Below are positions 14,417 through 22,218 of a DNA stretch of 28,877 nt, piece after piece. Under the pieces are notes generated by a model, which made no database searches, had not been told where the DNA came from, and worked only from the letters and a program-made list of their open reading frames with translations. The stretch is from the IMG/VR virus record IMGVR_UViG_3300042560_001950, positions 1 through 28,877 of that record. One strand, written 5' to 3'. A program made the position numbers and the translations under genes. The DNA comes from a virus. Position 1 is the stretch's first letter. Each line of letters starts with the position of its first letter.

Positions 14417-15028
14417 ATGAACACAGACTTGATGGAACCCATGCACCAACCGTTGGTGATAACCGGGGCCGACAAGTGGGACCTCGTGCAACGTAAAGCG
14501 ATGGCGTATTCGGCGTCGAGCATGGTCCCGAAGGAATACCAAGGGCCCAAGGGGTCGCAGGGGTTCGCCAATTGCATTATCGCAATCGAAATGGCGGATC
14601 GCATGAACGCGCCCATTTTGCAAATCATGCAGAACATGGACATCATCCACGGCCGGCCTTCCTGGCGAGCCCAATTCCTGATCGCGACCTGGAACCAGTG
14701 CGGTCGATTCTCTGCGATCCGTTACAAGTTTACGGGCGAGAAAGGGACCGACTCGCATGGGTGCATTGCATGGGCGATCGAACGGGACACGGGCGAGGTG
14801 CTCGAAGGCACCGAGATCACCATCGGCATGGCCAAAAAAGAAGGCTGGGCGACCAAGGCCGGGTCGAAATGGCAATCGATCCCCGAGCACATGTTGCGAC
14901 TGCGTGCTGCGGCGTGGTTGGTTCGCGCGTATGCCCCAGAACTGTCGATGGGCTTGGGCAACGTCGAGGAAGCGCACGACACCGTCGAGGGGGAGGTCGT
15001 GTCATCCGACACGCGTCGGCTGCCTTAA
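14417..15028 (+). CDS. RecT-like single-strand annealing protein (203 aa)
   Basis: AAAGGA precedes the ATG at 14417. The pattern GFANCIIAIEMADRMNAP, then QIMQNMDIIHGRPSWRAQFLIA and a later region with WQSIPEHMLRLRAAAWLVRAY matches the RecT core, in which the protein anneals complementary strands during replication-linked recombination. At 203 aa it is shorter than typical RecT (about 270). No exonuclease partner of the RecE type is adjacent; the metallophosphoesterase at 16701 may fill that role. Confidence 0.7.
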   Translation: MNTDLMEPMHQPLVITGADKWDLVQRKAMAYSASSMVPKEYQGPKGSQGFANCIIAIEMADRMNAPILQIMQNMDIIHGRPSWRAQFLIATWNQCGRFSAIRYKFTGEKGTDSHGCIAWAIERDTGEVLEGTEITIGMAKKEGWATKAGSKWQSIPEHMLRLRAAAWLVRAYAPELSMGLGNVEEAHDTVEGEVVSSDTRRLP

Positions 15029-15061
15029 TTTTCATTAACCAATTTGAGGAGGGCTCGGCCA

Positions 15062-15331
15062 ATGTTGACCCAATTGATCACAGAGGAAATCGCGGCTCGC
15101 AACGAAGCGGACGCGGTCGCGATTGCGGAGGAAATGCTCGCCGATGGCGAGGCGGTTCGGATCGTGCAATATCTCGAGCTGGTCGCTCGGGACTCGGATC
15201 CGCACAAGTTGATCAAAGCTCTGTTTGCGTCGGTGCATGAGGCCATGCGGCTGGGTGCGCTGGCCGGCATTGAGCATGGGATCGAGATCACGCACGACGG
15301 ATACCGCATGGTGCGGCCGCTGCACAATTGA
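15062..15331 (+). CDS. Hypothetical helical acidic protein (89 aa)
   Basis: GAGGAGGG lies about 9 bp before the ATG at 15062. The product is acidic and helical (AIAEEMLADGEAVRIVQYLELVA). No family is recognised. It sits between the annealase and the replisome-organiser-like gene, so a part in replication is likely but unproven. Confidence 0.65.
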   Translation: MLTQLITEEIAARNEADAVAIAEEMLADGEAVRIVQYLELVARDSDPHKLIKALFASVHEAMRLGALAGIEHGIEITHDGYRMVRPLHN

Positions 15332-15363
15332 TTTGAGTTTGTAACCAGAACAGGACCACAATT

Positions 15364-15507
15364 ATGAGCTTGGCGGTTAAACCTGAGGATGCACCGGAGG
15401 ACGACGGCCCGATCTCGCGAGATCAATGGTACGCGTGGTTCGTCATGGCCTGCGCGGTCGCCGCTGCGGCGATCATGGCAGCCGGGGCGTGGGACGCTTT
15501 GCGGTAA
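15364..15507 (+). CDS. Small single-pass membrane protein (47 aa)
   Basis: An acidic 20-residue N-terminus is followed by one hydrophobic segment (WYAWFVMACAVAAAAIMAAGAW) and a two-residue tail. The start at 15364 has only a modest ribosome-binding site (GGACC). No family is recognised. Confidence 0.5.
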   Translation: MSLAVKPEDAPEDDGPISRDQWYAWFVMACAVAAAAIMAAGAWDALR

Positions 15508-15518
15508 GGAGAGCCACG

Positions 15519-16358
15519 ATGGCCGGCGATTGGATCAAGATCGAAACGACAATCCACGACAAGCCAGAGGTCTGGGCAATAGCAGCAGCACTCCAAATTG
15601 ATTCTGATGCCGTTGTCGGAAAGCTCGCTAAGGTGTGGATCTGGTTCGACAAACACACGTCCACGGGTAACGCCAATAGCGTTACATCGAGCGTTGCGAA
15701 AGCGTTGCTCGATCACTCGGTCGGCGTTTCTGGGTTTTGCAATGCGATGGTGGAAGTCGGCTGGATGCAGGACGATGGGGTGTCGTTGTCGCTGCCGAAG
15801 TTTGATCGCCACAACGGCCAGACCGCAAAAACCCGTGCGGAAACCAATAAACGCGTGGCAAAACACCGTAACGCAAAGTGCGTTACCGATGTAACGCCAG
15901 AACCGTTACCAGAGAAGAGAAGAGAAGAGAAGAGAACAGAAGAGAAAAGAAGAGAAGATATTCCTCGTCGTCGATCGATCGACTGGACGACGACGACGAA
16001 AAATGATTTTTGGGATCCGTTGGTCGAGGACGTCAAAAAGCTTATGGCGTTCAAGGACAAAGGAAAACTAATCGGACTTGATCGCGACACTATCTGGAAC
16101 GCTCACGCGATTGGAAGCTATCTCGACCGGGATCACGTGCGAGACATTTTTCGTTGCTTGGTCGAAGATCGCAAAGACAATCCAAAAAACTATTTGGCAA
16201 CGTGCATGAAGGACATGTGCGACGCCCACGGGTACAGCTGGGACGCGTGTAAACATTCCGTGCCCAAGCCAACCATCAAAACCGAGGCACCCAATCCACA
16301 CCATCACGGAGGACCACGCAATGGGCAAGCGAGCCCGCAAACCATCCCCGCGGCATAG
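15519..16358 (+). CDS. Replisome-organiser-like replication protein (279 aa)
   Basis: AAGGAG precedes the ATG at 15519. Residues 1-110 resemble the winged-helix N-terminus of phage replication initiators of the Lin1244/O-like type (GDWIKIETTIHDKPEVWAIA and the FDRHNGQTAKTRAETNKR block). A Glu/Lys/Arg linker at about 132-147 is encoded by a pentanucleotide repeat. The C-terminal part (DRDTIWNAHAIGSYLDRD) resembles a helicase-loader-interacting domain. It probably binds the origin or recruits helicase. Its last 38 bp overlap the next gene. No helicase gene is in the window. Confidence 0.7.
   Translation: MAGDWIKIETTIHDKPEVWAIAAALQIDSDAVVGKLAKVWIWFDKHTSTGNANSVTSSVAKALLDHSVGVSGFCNAMVEVGWMQDDGVSLSLPKFDRHNGQTAKTRAETNKRVAKHRNAKCVTDVTPEPLPEKRREEKRTEEKRREDIPRRRSIDWTTTTKNDFWDPLVEDVKKLMAFKDKGKLIGLDRDTIWNAHAIGSYLDRDHVRDIFRCLVEDRKDNPKNYLATCMKDMCDAHGYSWDACKHSVPKPTIKTEAPNPHHHGGPRNGQASPQTIPAA
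15911..15960 (+). repeat. Tandem AGAGA pentanucleotide tract
   Basis: Ten pentamers, five perfect AGAGA copies followed by five that mostly differ by one base. The tract lies within the linker of the replication protein. Because five is not a multiple of three, gain or loss of one unit would shift the frame. Confidence 0.75.
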
Positions 16359-16704
16359 CCCGGAACGTGACCAGCGTCGAGCGGAGCGGCAGACGGTCCG
16401 GCGCAAGCTGGCGATCGTCAAGACGCTGCAAACAAAAACCGATTCGATCATTGCTCGGGCTCGCGAGTCGGCGGCCAAGTACGCGGCACCGGGTCGAGAA
16501 ACCTGGTTCACGCGATTCGCGGCCAAGTGCCCAGACCGCGCGGCCGAGCTGAGGGAGGTCGTTGTCGACTGGATCCAGAAGGGGGAGATGCGAGACGCGT
16601 ATCCGACGCTGTCGCATCTGCATCGATTCGTCGATCACGAAGTCATCCGGGTCGATCGCCAATCGTTTAACGCTTGGGTGGCCAAGGTCGAGGCCAGCCT
16701 ATGA
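16321..16704 (+). CDS. Hypothetical early protein (127 aa)
   Basis: The start at 16321 has GGAGGA upstream and overlaps the end of the replication gene by 38 bp. The N-terminus is very basic (GKRARKPSPRHSPERDQRRAER), and the rest is helical with an HTH-like region (YPTLSHLHRFVDHEVIRVDRQ). The downstream gene overlaps its stop (ATGA). A DNA-binding replication accessory is the best guess; no family is recognised. Confidence 0.65.
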   Translation: MGKRARKPSPRHSPERDQRRAERQTVRRKLAIVKTLQTKTDSIIARARESAAKYAAPGRETWFTRFAAKCPDRAAELREVVVDWIQKGEMRDAYPTLSHLHRFVDHEVIRVDRQSFNAWVAKVEASL

Positions 16705-17963
16705 GCATTTCACGCAACGCGACCAAGGAACGAGCCCAAGAATTTGCCGAACGAAGGGACTCCGAACACAGAGCGGAAATGGAAAGTAAGGCCAAATCTG
16801 ATTTGACGCTGACATTCGGAGACAGCGATGGGCAGGTTGTTTACGTCGGAACAAAAATTACGACCGTCGAGGAACTGCTCGAAGACGCAAAAGTGGATTT
16901 GCGAATCTGGGAGGTTGCCGAGGTTCAAGTCAATAACTGGGAGACGGCTGGCAAACGCAAGTTAGACCAAGATGCAGACGGGAAACGACGTCCGGACCAG
17001 TTGTGGAAAACGGGCCTCCGTCAAATCCGGGTCAAGTTGCGACGCAAGGCTCCGAAATTGACGCAGGATGGTATTCTCGCCTTGCTCGCCAATTTCCCAA
17101 AAGCCAGCGTTGTTTCCAGGCCGCGTCCCAAAGGCAACACAAAACACCTCTTGGAACTCAGTCTTGTCGATGTCCACCTAGGCAAATTGGCTTGGTCGTC
17201 AGAGACCAACGCTAGGCGTCAGTTGGACGTCATCATCGACGACTACAGGCACGCCGTCAGCGACATGATAGACCGATGCGCCGGTTTTCCGATCGAGAAA
17301 ATTGTTCTTCCGATCGGGAACGATTTTTACAACGTGGACAATTGGGCAAAGACGACAGCGAGAGGGACGTTGGTAGATTGCACCGACGACCCGTTCCAGA
17401 CGGTGTGGAAAGCTGGGTTCGAGCTTATTCGCGATACGGTGGACCGTTGCCGGCGGATCGCGCCAATTCGTATTGTATGGGTTCCGGGAAATCACGATCC
17501 AGCCACTAGCTGGTATTTGAGCGAATGCGTCAAAACGCATTTCAATAACGACTCAAAGGTGGAGGTCGATAACGGAAATTCGCCGCGCAAATACATGGTT
17601 TACGGCAAGAACTTAATCGGTTGGCATCACGGCGATCACATAAGCCTTGACAAGCTAGCTTCACTGATGCCAGTTGAGGCGGTGCATGATTGGTCGAGGA
17701 CTTGCTTCCGGTTTATTCGCGTCGGCCATTTCCACAAGGCTAAGCAAATCCGGTTCATCAATCGCGATACATCGCATGGCGTGGAGGTTTCGGTAATCCC
17801 ATCGCTGAGCGTTACGGATCGTTGGCATCATGAAAACGGGTATGTCGGGAACTTACGGACCGCGGAATGCACGTTATGGCATCGCGAGGCAGGCCATGTA
17901 GCGACGTTTACAGTGGAGGCTCGCTCGGCCTCCGTTTCCAGAAAAAAAGGAGGAGCAGCATGA
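16701..17963 (+). CDS. Metallophosphoesterase, SbcD/Mre11-like core (420 aa)
   Basis: The ATGA overlap sets the start at 16701. All metal-binding motifs of calcineurin-type phosphoesterases are present in order: D157-x-H159 (LVDVHLG), N207-D208 (IGNDF), GNHD at 263-266, His310 (WHHGDH) and G-H-x-H at 342-345 (VGHFHKA). The first 145 residues are a coiled/basic region of unknown function. It may be the nuclease partner of the RecT-like annealase, although no SbcC-type ATPase is present. It is somewhat more AT-rich than the preceding genes. Confidence 0.85.
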   Translation: MSISRNATKERAQEFAERRDSEHRAEMESKAKSDLTLTFGDSDGQVVYVGTKITTVEELLEDAKVDLRIWEVAEVQVNNWETAGKRKLDQDADGKRRPDQLWKTGLRQIRVKLRRKAPKLTQDGILALLANFPKASVVSRPRPKGNTKHLLELSLVDVHLGKLAWSSETNARRQLDVIIDDYRHAVSDMIDRCAGFPIEKIVLPIGNDFYNVDNWAKTTARGTLVDCTDDPFQTVWKAGFELIRDTVDRCRRIAPIRIVWVPGNHDPATSWYLSECVKTHFNNDSKVEVDNGNSPRKYMVYGKNLIGWHHGDHISLDKLASLMPVEAVHDWSRTCFRFIRVGHFHKAKQIRFINRDTSHGVEVSVIPSLSVTDRWHHENGYVGNLRTAECTLWHREAGHVATFTVEARSASVSRKKGGAA

Positions 17964-18349
17964 GTGATAGCATGAACTACGACCACATCCCAGACCGCCG
18001 GCCGCATGTGTACACGGTGGGTATGGACGGGACTGATCAGCCGTTGCCTATGGCGGGCGATCCTATTTTCCGTGCTTGCGACCGCCAAGTCGCAGATGCT
18101 TGTTTTCCGCCAGGTAACGACCGTTACGAGGTGCGCATCAGGTCGATCCAGATTGCTCCTTGCGGCGATCCTGTTTTTTCCGAGATGGCCACTACGATTG
18201 CGATCGATGACGATGGCGGCGGGGAGTATTTGCGAATAGAGCAGTCGACGCTTTCTAAAGGCTCCATCCGGTTAGATCCTAATGAATGGCCCGTGGTGCG
18301 CGACGCGATCAACTGGATGGCTGCCCAGTGTCGAGCGGAGGAGAAATGA
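17960..18349 (+). CDS. Hypothetical early protein (129 aa)
   Basis: The ATG at 17960 overlaps the preceding stop (ATGA) and follows AAAGGAGGAG. The product has an N-terminal Pro/His-rich region and strand-rich middle (YEVRIRSIQIAP, then TTIAIDDDGGGEYLRIEQS), suggesting a small beta-fold protein. No family is recognised. Confidence 0.6.
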   Translation: MSDSMNYDHIPDRRPHVYTVGMDGTDQPLPMAGDPIFRACDRQVADACFPPGNDRYEVRIRSIQIAPCGDPVFSEMATTIAIDDDGGGEYLRIEQSTLSKGSIRLDPNEWPVVRDAINWMAAQCRAEEK

Positions 18350-18462
18350 TGGATACCGAAGCAGTTCCGAGCGGAGAAATGCTAGTCACGATTTTGGTTG
18401 CCCTCGTCGCGTGTGTTGCGGTCTGGGCGTTTTTTCGTTGGTTCGATCAGGAGATGGATTAG
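18346..18462 (+). CDS. Micro membrane protein (38 aa)
   Basis: The ATGATG at 18346 overlaps the preceding stop, with GGAGGAG upstream. One transmembrane segment (LVTILVALVACVAVWAFF) fills most of the protein, followed by an acidic tail. The stop TAG abuts the next ATG. No family is recognised. Confidence 0.6.
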   Translation: MMDTEAVPSGEMLVTILVALVACVAVWAFFRWFDQEMD

Positions 18463-18681
18463 ATGAATCGATGGATTTTTGTTGCGGTCGGTTTTGTGTG
18501 GTCAGTGATGCTCATGGCGTCGGCTGGGCTGGCTCAAGAGTGCAATGGCACAAGCTGCACGTTGCGACCTGTGGTCGCTAGCGCGGTGGTCACGGCCACG
18601 GCACCGGTGGCCAAGCTTCATGCGGCAGCGGCCAAGCGAGTGACGACCTGGTCGCCACGGCGTTGGTTGCGCCGGCGGTAG
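18463..18681 (+). CDS. Small secreted protein with Cys pair (72 aa)
   Basis: The ATG directly follows the preceding TAG. A signal peptide (residues about 1-24, cleavage near GLAQ) is followed by ECNGTSCTLRP and an Ala/Val-rich then Arg-rich tail (ending RWLRRR). Small exported proteins with this C-x-G-x-x-C-x-L start are common in planctomycete genomes. The mature peptide is cationic. The function is unknown. Confidence 0.6.
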   Translation: MNRWIFVAVGFVWSVMLMASAGLAQECNGTSCTLRPVVASAVVTATAPVAKLHAAAAKRVTTWSPRRWLRRR

Positions 18682-18685
18682 AAGG

Positions 18686-18812
18686 GGATCGGCGGCGTGG
18701 TGGGAACACGCTGACAAACGAAGATGCTACCTACCGTCAGCGTAAGTCGTTTCAGTACGTTGCTGGAGGTCAGAACGGTGTGCAACAGTAGGTTCGAATC
18801 CTGCTCGATCCA
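18686..18812 (+). ncRNA. tRNA-like cloverleaf element, oversized and without a clear anticodon
   Basis: GGATCGG (18686-18692) pairs with TCGATCC (18805-18811) as a 7-bp acceptor stem, one pair being G-U, with A as the discriminator base. A D-arm-like hairpin GCGT/ACGC spans 18695-18711 with a GG-rich loop. The T-arm GTAGG-TTCGAAT-CCTGC (18788-18804) is canonical. Between them lie two further hairpins: GCTGAC/GTCAGC (18710-18741, 20-nt loop) and GTTGC/GCAAC (18759-18786, 18-nt loop). The total of 127 nt and the loops are too large for a normal tRNA. It could be a degenerate or intron-bearing tRNA, a tRNA mimic, or a captured tRNA 3' end serving as an attachment site. Confidence 0.45.
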
Positions 18813-18878
18813 TTGAGGTTTTTCGACACGTTTTTGGGATGTGTTGATCGGTTCGACATGAAGAAGAGGAGGGAGATT

Positions 18879-19124
18879 ATGACATGGATTTCGATTGCCG
18901 AGCGGTTGCCACCTCTTAACGTGCCTGTTCCGTTTTGCTGCTGGATCGATGATGAGTTTACGGATATTGATTTTGGCCGGTACACTGGCGAGAAAACACT
19001 AGGGGACGCAGTCGTGATGAACGTGATGGATTTCGGCGACCAAGACTGGGAGCCGTGTTCACACTGGTTTGAGCTTCCTTTGATACCTAACGTCAGCGAT
19101 GACCCAGCCCGAAAGGATAGTTAA
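18879..19124 (+). CDS. Hypothetical small protein with W-x-P pattern (81 aa)
   Basis: The ATG at 18879 is chosen for the strong AGGAGGGAG just upstream. The protein opens MTWISIAERLPPLNVPVPF and continues with strands ending WEPCSHWFELPLIP. This is the DUF551-like pattern of many phage early proteins (W-I-x-x-x-x-x-L-P near the start, HW near the end). The function of that family is unknown. Confidence 0.7.
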   Translation: MTWISIAERLPPLNVPVPFCCWIDDEFTDIDFGRYTGEKTLGDAVVMNVMDFGDQDWEPCSHWFELPLIPNVSDDPARKDS

Positions 19125-19126
19125 AA

Positions 19127-19411
19127 ATGTCAGAACTGACAGACAACCAAGAGATCGAAGCCACTGAACTGGCGATACGAGCCGAGGATCGATCGTTGCT
19201 TATCCCAGCATCAGAGGTGGAGATAGCCGAGTCCATCCGTGAGAATCAGGCCCACGTCGGGAGTCCAGTCAGTGCTGACGTGTTGCGAAGACTGGCGTTT
19301 CAGCGGGACAGATGGCGTGATGAGATTCGGGAAACGATTCGGATTCTAAATTGGAACGGGCATACCACAGCGATACGAAAGCTGGAAATGCTTCTCGGTG
19401 ACAAATCGTAG
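19127..19411 (+). CDS. Hypothetical helical protein, last early gene (94 aa)
   Basis: AAAGGA precedes the ATG, which follows the previous stop by 2 bp. The sequence is strongly acidic in its first half and Arg-rich in the second (LRRLAFQRDRWRDEIRETI), consistent with helices. No family is recognised. It ends the plus-strand early block. Confidence 0.65.
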   Translation: MSELTDNQEIEATELAIRAEDRSLLIPASEVEIAESIRENQAHVGSPVSADVLRRLAFQRDRWRDEIRETIRILNWNGHTTAIRKLEMLLGDKS

Positions 19412-19487
19412 TCACGATAACAATCAATTCTCCCCGCCCGAGCCGTTGAGAATGTCGCGAAAAACTCGACTGAGGTGAGGATAATGT

Positions 19488-19509
19488 CCGGCCAGCTTAT
19501 GCTGGCCGG
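19488..19509. terminator. Perfect hairpin after the early operon, no T-tract
   Basis: CCGGCCAGC-TTAT-GCTGGCCGG is a perfect 9-bp hairpin 77 bp beyond the last early gene; a second perfect hairpin (GGCGCGG-TGGT-CCGCGCC) is at 19588-19605. Without T-tracts they are not standard terminators, but they lie in the convergent gap 19412-19725 and may block read-through from either side. That gap of 314 bp otherwise holds only repeat copy 1. Confidence 0.4.
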
Positions 19510-19636
19510 GGGTGGCGTCGGGCTGCGGTTTGTAGGGTTTGTGAGTCTTTGCACGACTCGCAGCGGGCGGAGATCGCAACGCAAATCGGCGCGGTGGTCC
19601 GCGCCGTGGTCCTGTCGGGCGTAGCCCGCAAATAGT

Positions 19637-19724
19637 AGCCGAGATGCGCGAGCATCCGGGTTGAAGCGTGGCAAACGTCGCGTGGTGTCGAGCGGTTCGA
19701 CCCGGGGGCTTTCGCCCCTCGGCT
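19637..19724. repeat. Cloverleaf-forming intergenic repeat, copy 1
   Basis: Outer arms AGCCGAG and CTCGGCT enclose two hairpins (ATGC-GCGA-GCAT and GGGGC-TTTC-GCCCC) and an inner stem from CCGGGTTGA with TCGACCCGG. It abuts the terminase stop codon. The same architecture appears at 21922-22010 and 22805-22892. The hairpin arm ATGC/GCAT replaces CGGC/GCCG of the other copies, a compensating change. Confidence 0.8.
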
Positions 19725-19725
19725 T

Positions 19726-21912
19726 TCATTGCCGCTTCGCGGCTCGCATCTCGGAGAGACTCATCTTGCGCGGACGCGGTTCGGCGACGGCGGTGGCGGA
19801 TGAGCTGCTGACCGGCGAACTGCTCGGGATCGATGCCACGAGATGGGCGTCGGGGTCGGTGGCCACGGATCGGTCGTCGCGTCGCATGGCGACATGCCGT
19901 CGAGCGATCCGACGATCCGATTCGCCCGGGATCCGCACCCCCTGGAGCGATCCGCCGACCGCGGCCAAGAGCAACGCGTCAAGGAGGTGATTGTCCCGGT
20001 TGGGCCGGACCGCCCACTCGTACAGCTCACGGCCCTGGCCGGCCGTCTTGGCCGGGTACTCGCTCGACAGATGGTCCGCGATCATGCGATGACGCAGGGC
20101 GGCGGCCTTGAACAGGAACCAAGCACCTGGCGAATCAGACCCCTCGATCGTCCAGGACTCGTTGAGTTTCGTTTTCCACGTGTTGGTGTCGATCAGCACA
20201 TAACGCGGCGCACGGGTGCCACGCGTCGGTGGCATCCGCCACCCGTAACCGATCCGCTCGCCCCGCTTGGGCCGGTCCAGCGACCATGGCCGTTGCCGTG
20301 CCGTGACGCCTCGACCGTGCGATGGGATGACGTTGGGGTGTGCCTGGCTGAATTGGTAGACGGTTTCGGCTTGGTAGCCCGAGTCGACCACCATCTGCGA
20401 GATTCGCATCATGGCCCCATCGTCGCGAGTGTACTCCACCGCCAGCCGTTCGGCCCGCAATCGGTTGAGCCCCTCGAGCAGTGCCGCCGTGGGCGACCGC
20501 AGCCCGGTCACCCGCAACATCGTCCGTTCGACTTCGGAGAGTGTCAGGTAATCGATCCCCTGATCCGGCCACACACCGTAGTCGAGGACCAGGCCGCGAA
20601 AATCGGACCCGATGCCGCACACGACCCACCACAGCGATGAGCCCTGGACGTCGACCCCAAGGGTAACATGGTCGACCCAGTCCGGGCATTCGCCCCGCTT
20701 GTGCGTGGGCAGCGTCCGCAGGCAGTACTGGTCGGAGGTCAGGCAGACGATACCCTCGACCGGCGCGATCAGCGGGCGGGGGCTGTTTTGATACTCCGCG
20801 TCGAACGTGTCGGGCGAGTCATACCGCAGGTCCATGGCGTGCTGCAATGCCGACAGCTCATGCGGAGCCTTGCGCGCGGGCCATCCGACGATCGAACTCT
20901 CGTCCATCGCCGCGCGGTGCTGGCGGTAGAACTTTGTGGCCTTGGGATGGTCATCGATCCCCTCCGCGATCTCGTCGGCGCGGATTTCGAAATAGTCTTT
21001 CCACAGGTCGGTATTCGTCGGCCATTCGTAAACCAGCTTGCAGCGTTCGCCATGCCACTTGGGCATGAGCGCCCGGTTGAGCATCCGGTCCGCCATGTCC
21101 CCCTCGCGGATCACGGTAACGGCCGAGAATCCCGCGATCCGTTTGCCTGGTCCGGCCAGGCCAAGGATCGCACCGCCGACGACCTTTTCCCGTTTGGCGC
21201 ATTCGGCATCCGAGAGCGCCGAGCTGTCGGTCTGCGGATCGTTGACGATGACAAAATCGGGGCGGAGGGTTTTGCCGTCGGCCAACGTCTTCATCATGCC
21301 GCGGATTCGGCCCATGATTCCGGCAACGCGGATCGTCGCGCCCGATGCTTTGCTGCCGGCGATCGTGGGGAAAATCAGTTCCTTGCGCTTCCACCCGATC
21401 AATGTCCGAGCTCCCTCGGTCGTCTGCGCGTTACCGCGCTGGGTGATTCCCTCGAGGCATCGGATGGGGTAAGCGATCTCGGGAAAATCCTCCAGCAACA
21501 GCGGGTTGGTTTCCCACTCGATCTTGATCGTGTCCAGCGATTCCTCGGCGGCCCCTTCGTCGGCTTCGACCAGGACACCGAATCGACGGTGAGCGTAGGC
21601 CAGGACCCACATCATGGCCCGCAGCAGGATCGTCGTTTTGCCCGATCCGCGCGACATCGCGATCGCCTTGAGCCCCCCCTCGATGGCTCGCTGCTCGATG
21701 TCCTTGAGAATCCGCAGATGGTCGTCCGAGAACGGCAGCGGGAAGGACTCGGGGAAGTAGGTGAGGAGGAATTTCTTGAGGTCCCGTTCACAGGCCGCGC
21801 GGCGTTTCGCGTTTACGATTTTGGGGATCGGGCCGATGTCGCGAGCTTCGGTCGATTGCTCGGAGGACTTGGCCGCCTGGCGGTTGCGGTGTTTGGTGTA
21901 GGCGTCGGTCAT
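19726..21912 (-). CDS. Terminase large subunit, GpA type (728 aa)
   Basis: DNA-packaging motor ATPase and nuclease. The start at 21912 (MTDAYTKHRNRQ) is preferred to 21963, because the extra codons would come from repeat copy 2. Visible motifs are Walker A in AMSRGSGKTTILL (near residue 85), Walker B-type DFVIVNDPQ, and the RNase H-like nuclease with VTLGVDVQGSSLWW, VVDSGYQAETVY and DNHLLDALLLAA. It is long but within range for GpA relatives. The last 60 residues are variable Ser/Pro/Arg-rich. No small terminase subunit is recognised nearby; the two genes upstream are candidates only by position. Confidence 0.93.
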   Translation of the reverse strand: MTDAYTKHRNRQAAKSSEQSTEARDIGPIPKIVNAKRRAACERDLKKFLLTYFPESFPLPFSDDHLRILKDIEQRAIEGGLKAIAMSRGSGKTTILLRAMMWVLAYAHRRFGVLVEADEGAAEESLDTIKIEWETNPLLLEDFPEIAYPIRCLEGITQRGNAQTTEGARTLIGWKRKELIFPTIAGSKASGATIRVAGIMGRIRGMMKTLADGKTLRPDFVIVNDPQTDSSALSDAECAKREKVVGGAILGLAGPGKRIAGFSAVTVIREGDMADRMLNRALMPKWHGERCKLVYEWPTNTDLWKDYFEIRADEIAEGIDDHPKATKFYRQHRAAMDESSIVGWPARKAPHELSALQHAMDLRYDSPDTFDAEYQNSPRPLIAPVEGIVCLTSDQYCLRTLPTHKRGECPDWVDHVTLGVDVQGSSLWWVVCGIGSDFRGLVLDYGVWPDQGIDYLTLSEVERTMLRVTGLRSPTAALLEGLNRLRAERLAVEYTRDDGAMMRISQMVVDSGYQAETVYQFSQAHPNVIPSHGRGVTARQRPWSLDRPKRGERIGYGWRMPPTRGTRAPRYVLIDTNTWKTKLNESWTIEGSDSPGAWFLFKAAALRHRMIADHLSSEYPAKTAGQGRELYEWAVRPNRDNHLLDALLLAAVGGSLQGVRIPGESDRRIARRHVAMRRDDRSVATDPDAHLVASIPSSSPVSSSSATAVAEPRPRKMSLSEMRAAKRQ

Positions 21913-21921
21913 GGAATGAGA

Positions 21922-22010
21922 AGCCGAGCGGCGCGAGCCGCCGGGTTGAGGCGTGGCAAACATGGCGGGGGCGCGAGCGGTTCAGACCCGGGGGCTTGCG
22001 CCCCTCGGCT
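21922..22010. repeat. Cloverleaf-forming intergenic repeat, copy 2
   Basis: Same outer arms AGCCGAG/CTCGGCT, hairpin CGGC-GCGA-GCCG, inner CCGGGT stem, and hairpin GGGGC-TTGC-GCCCC. It fills the gap between the terminase start (21912) and the stop of the upstream mini-gene (22012-22014), leaving little room for a ribosome-binding site for terminase. Confidence 0.85.
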
Positions 22011-22011
22011 A

Positions 22012-22218
22012 CTATTGGGAGCGTTGCGGGCGTAGCCGCACGATGCCCGATCGTGGTGCGCAGTCGCACGTCGGGTAGTACCACGTGATCTGCTCCCGCG
22101 TGGATGAGGCTCGGTAGCGAGCGTCGCAATGCGCGCAGCGTGGGGCCCGGTCAGCGGGTTGGCGCTGGTAGCGACCGAACGATTTCGACGAGTGGGGTTT
22201 GATGTGGGTGGGGATCAT
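22012..22218 (-). CDS. Zinc-ribbon mini-protein (68 aa)
   Basis: The ATG at 22218 forms an ATGA overlap with the preceding gene. The second half contains CAHCDARYRAS and CDCAP, four Cys suited to one zinc site, inside a basic protein. The stop TAG abuts repeat copy 2. It is co-transcribed with terminase, so a packaging or DNA-binding role is possible. No family is recognised. Confidence 0.65.
   Translation of the reverse strand: MIPTHIKPHSSKSFGRYQRQPADRAPRCAHCDARYRASSTREQITWYYPTCDCAPRSGIVRLRPQRSQ

Noticed and set aside
20668-22035. Plus-strand open frame of 455 codons
   Set aside because: It is the antisense shadow of terminase: the minus frame has Walker A, Walker B and nuclease motifs, while the plus product is Arg/Gly-rich without domains.
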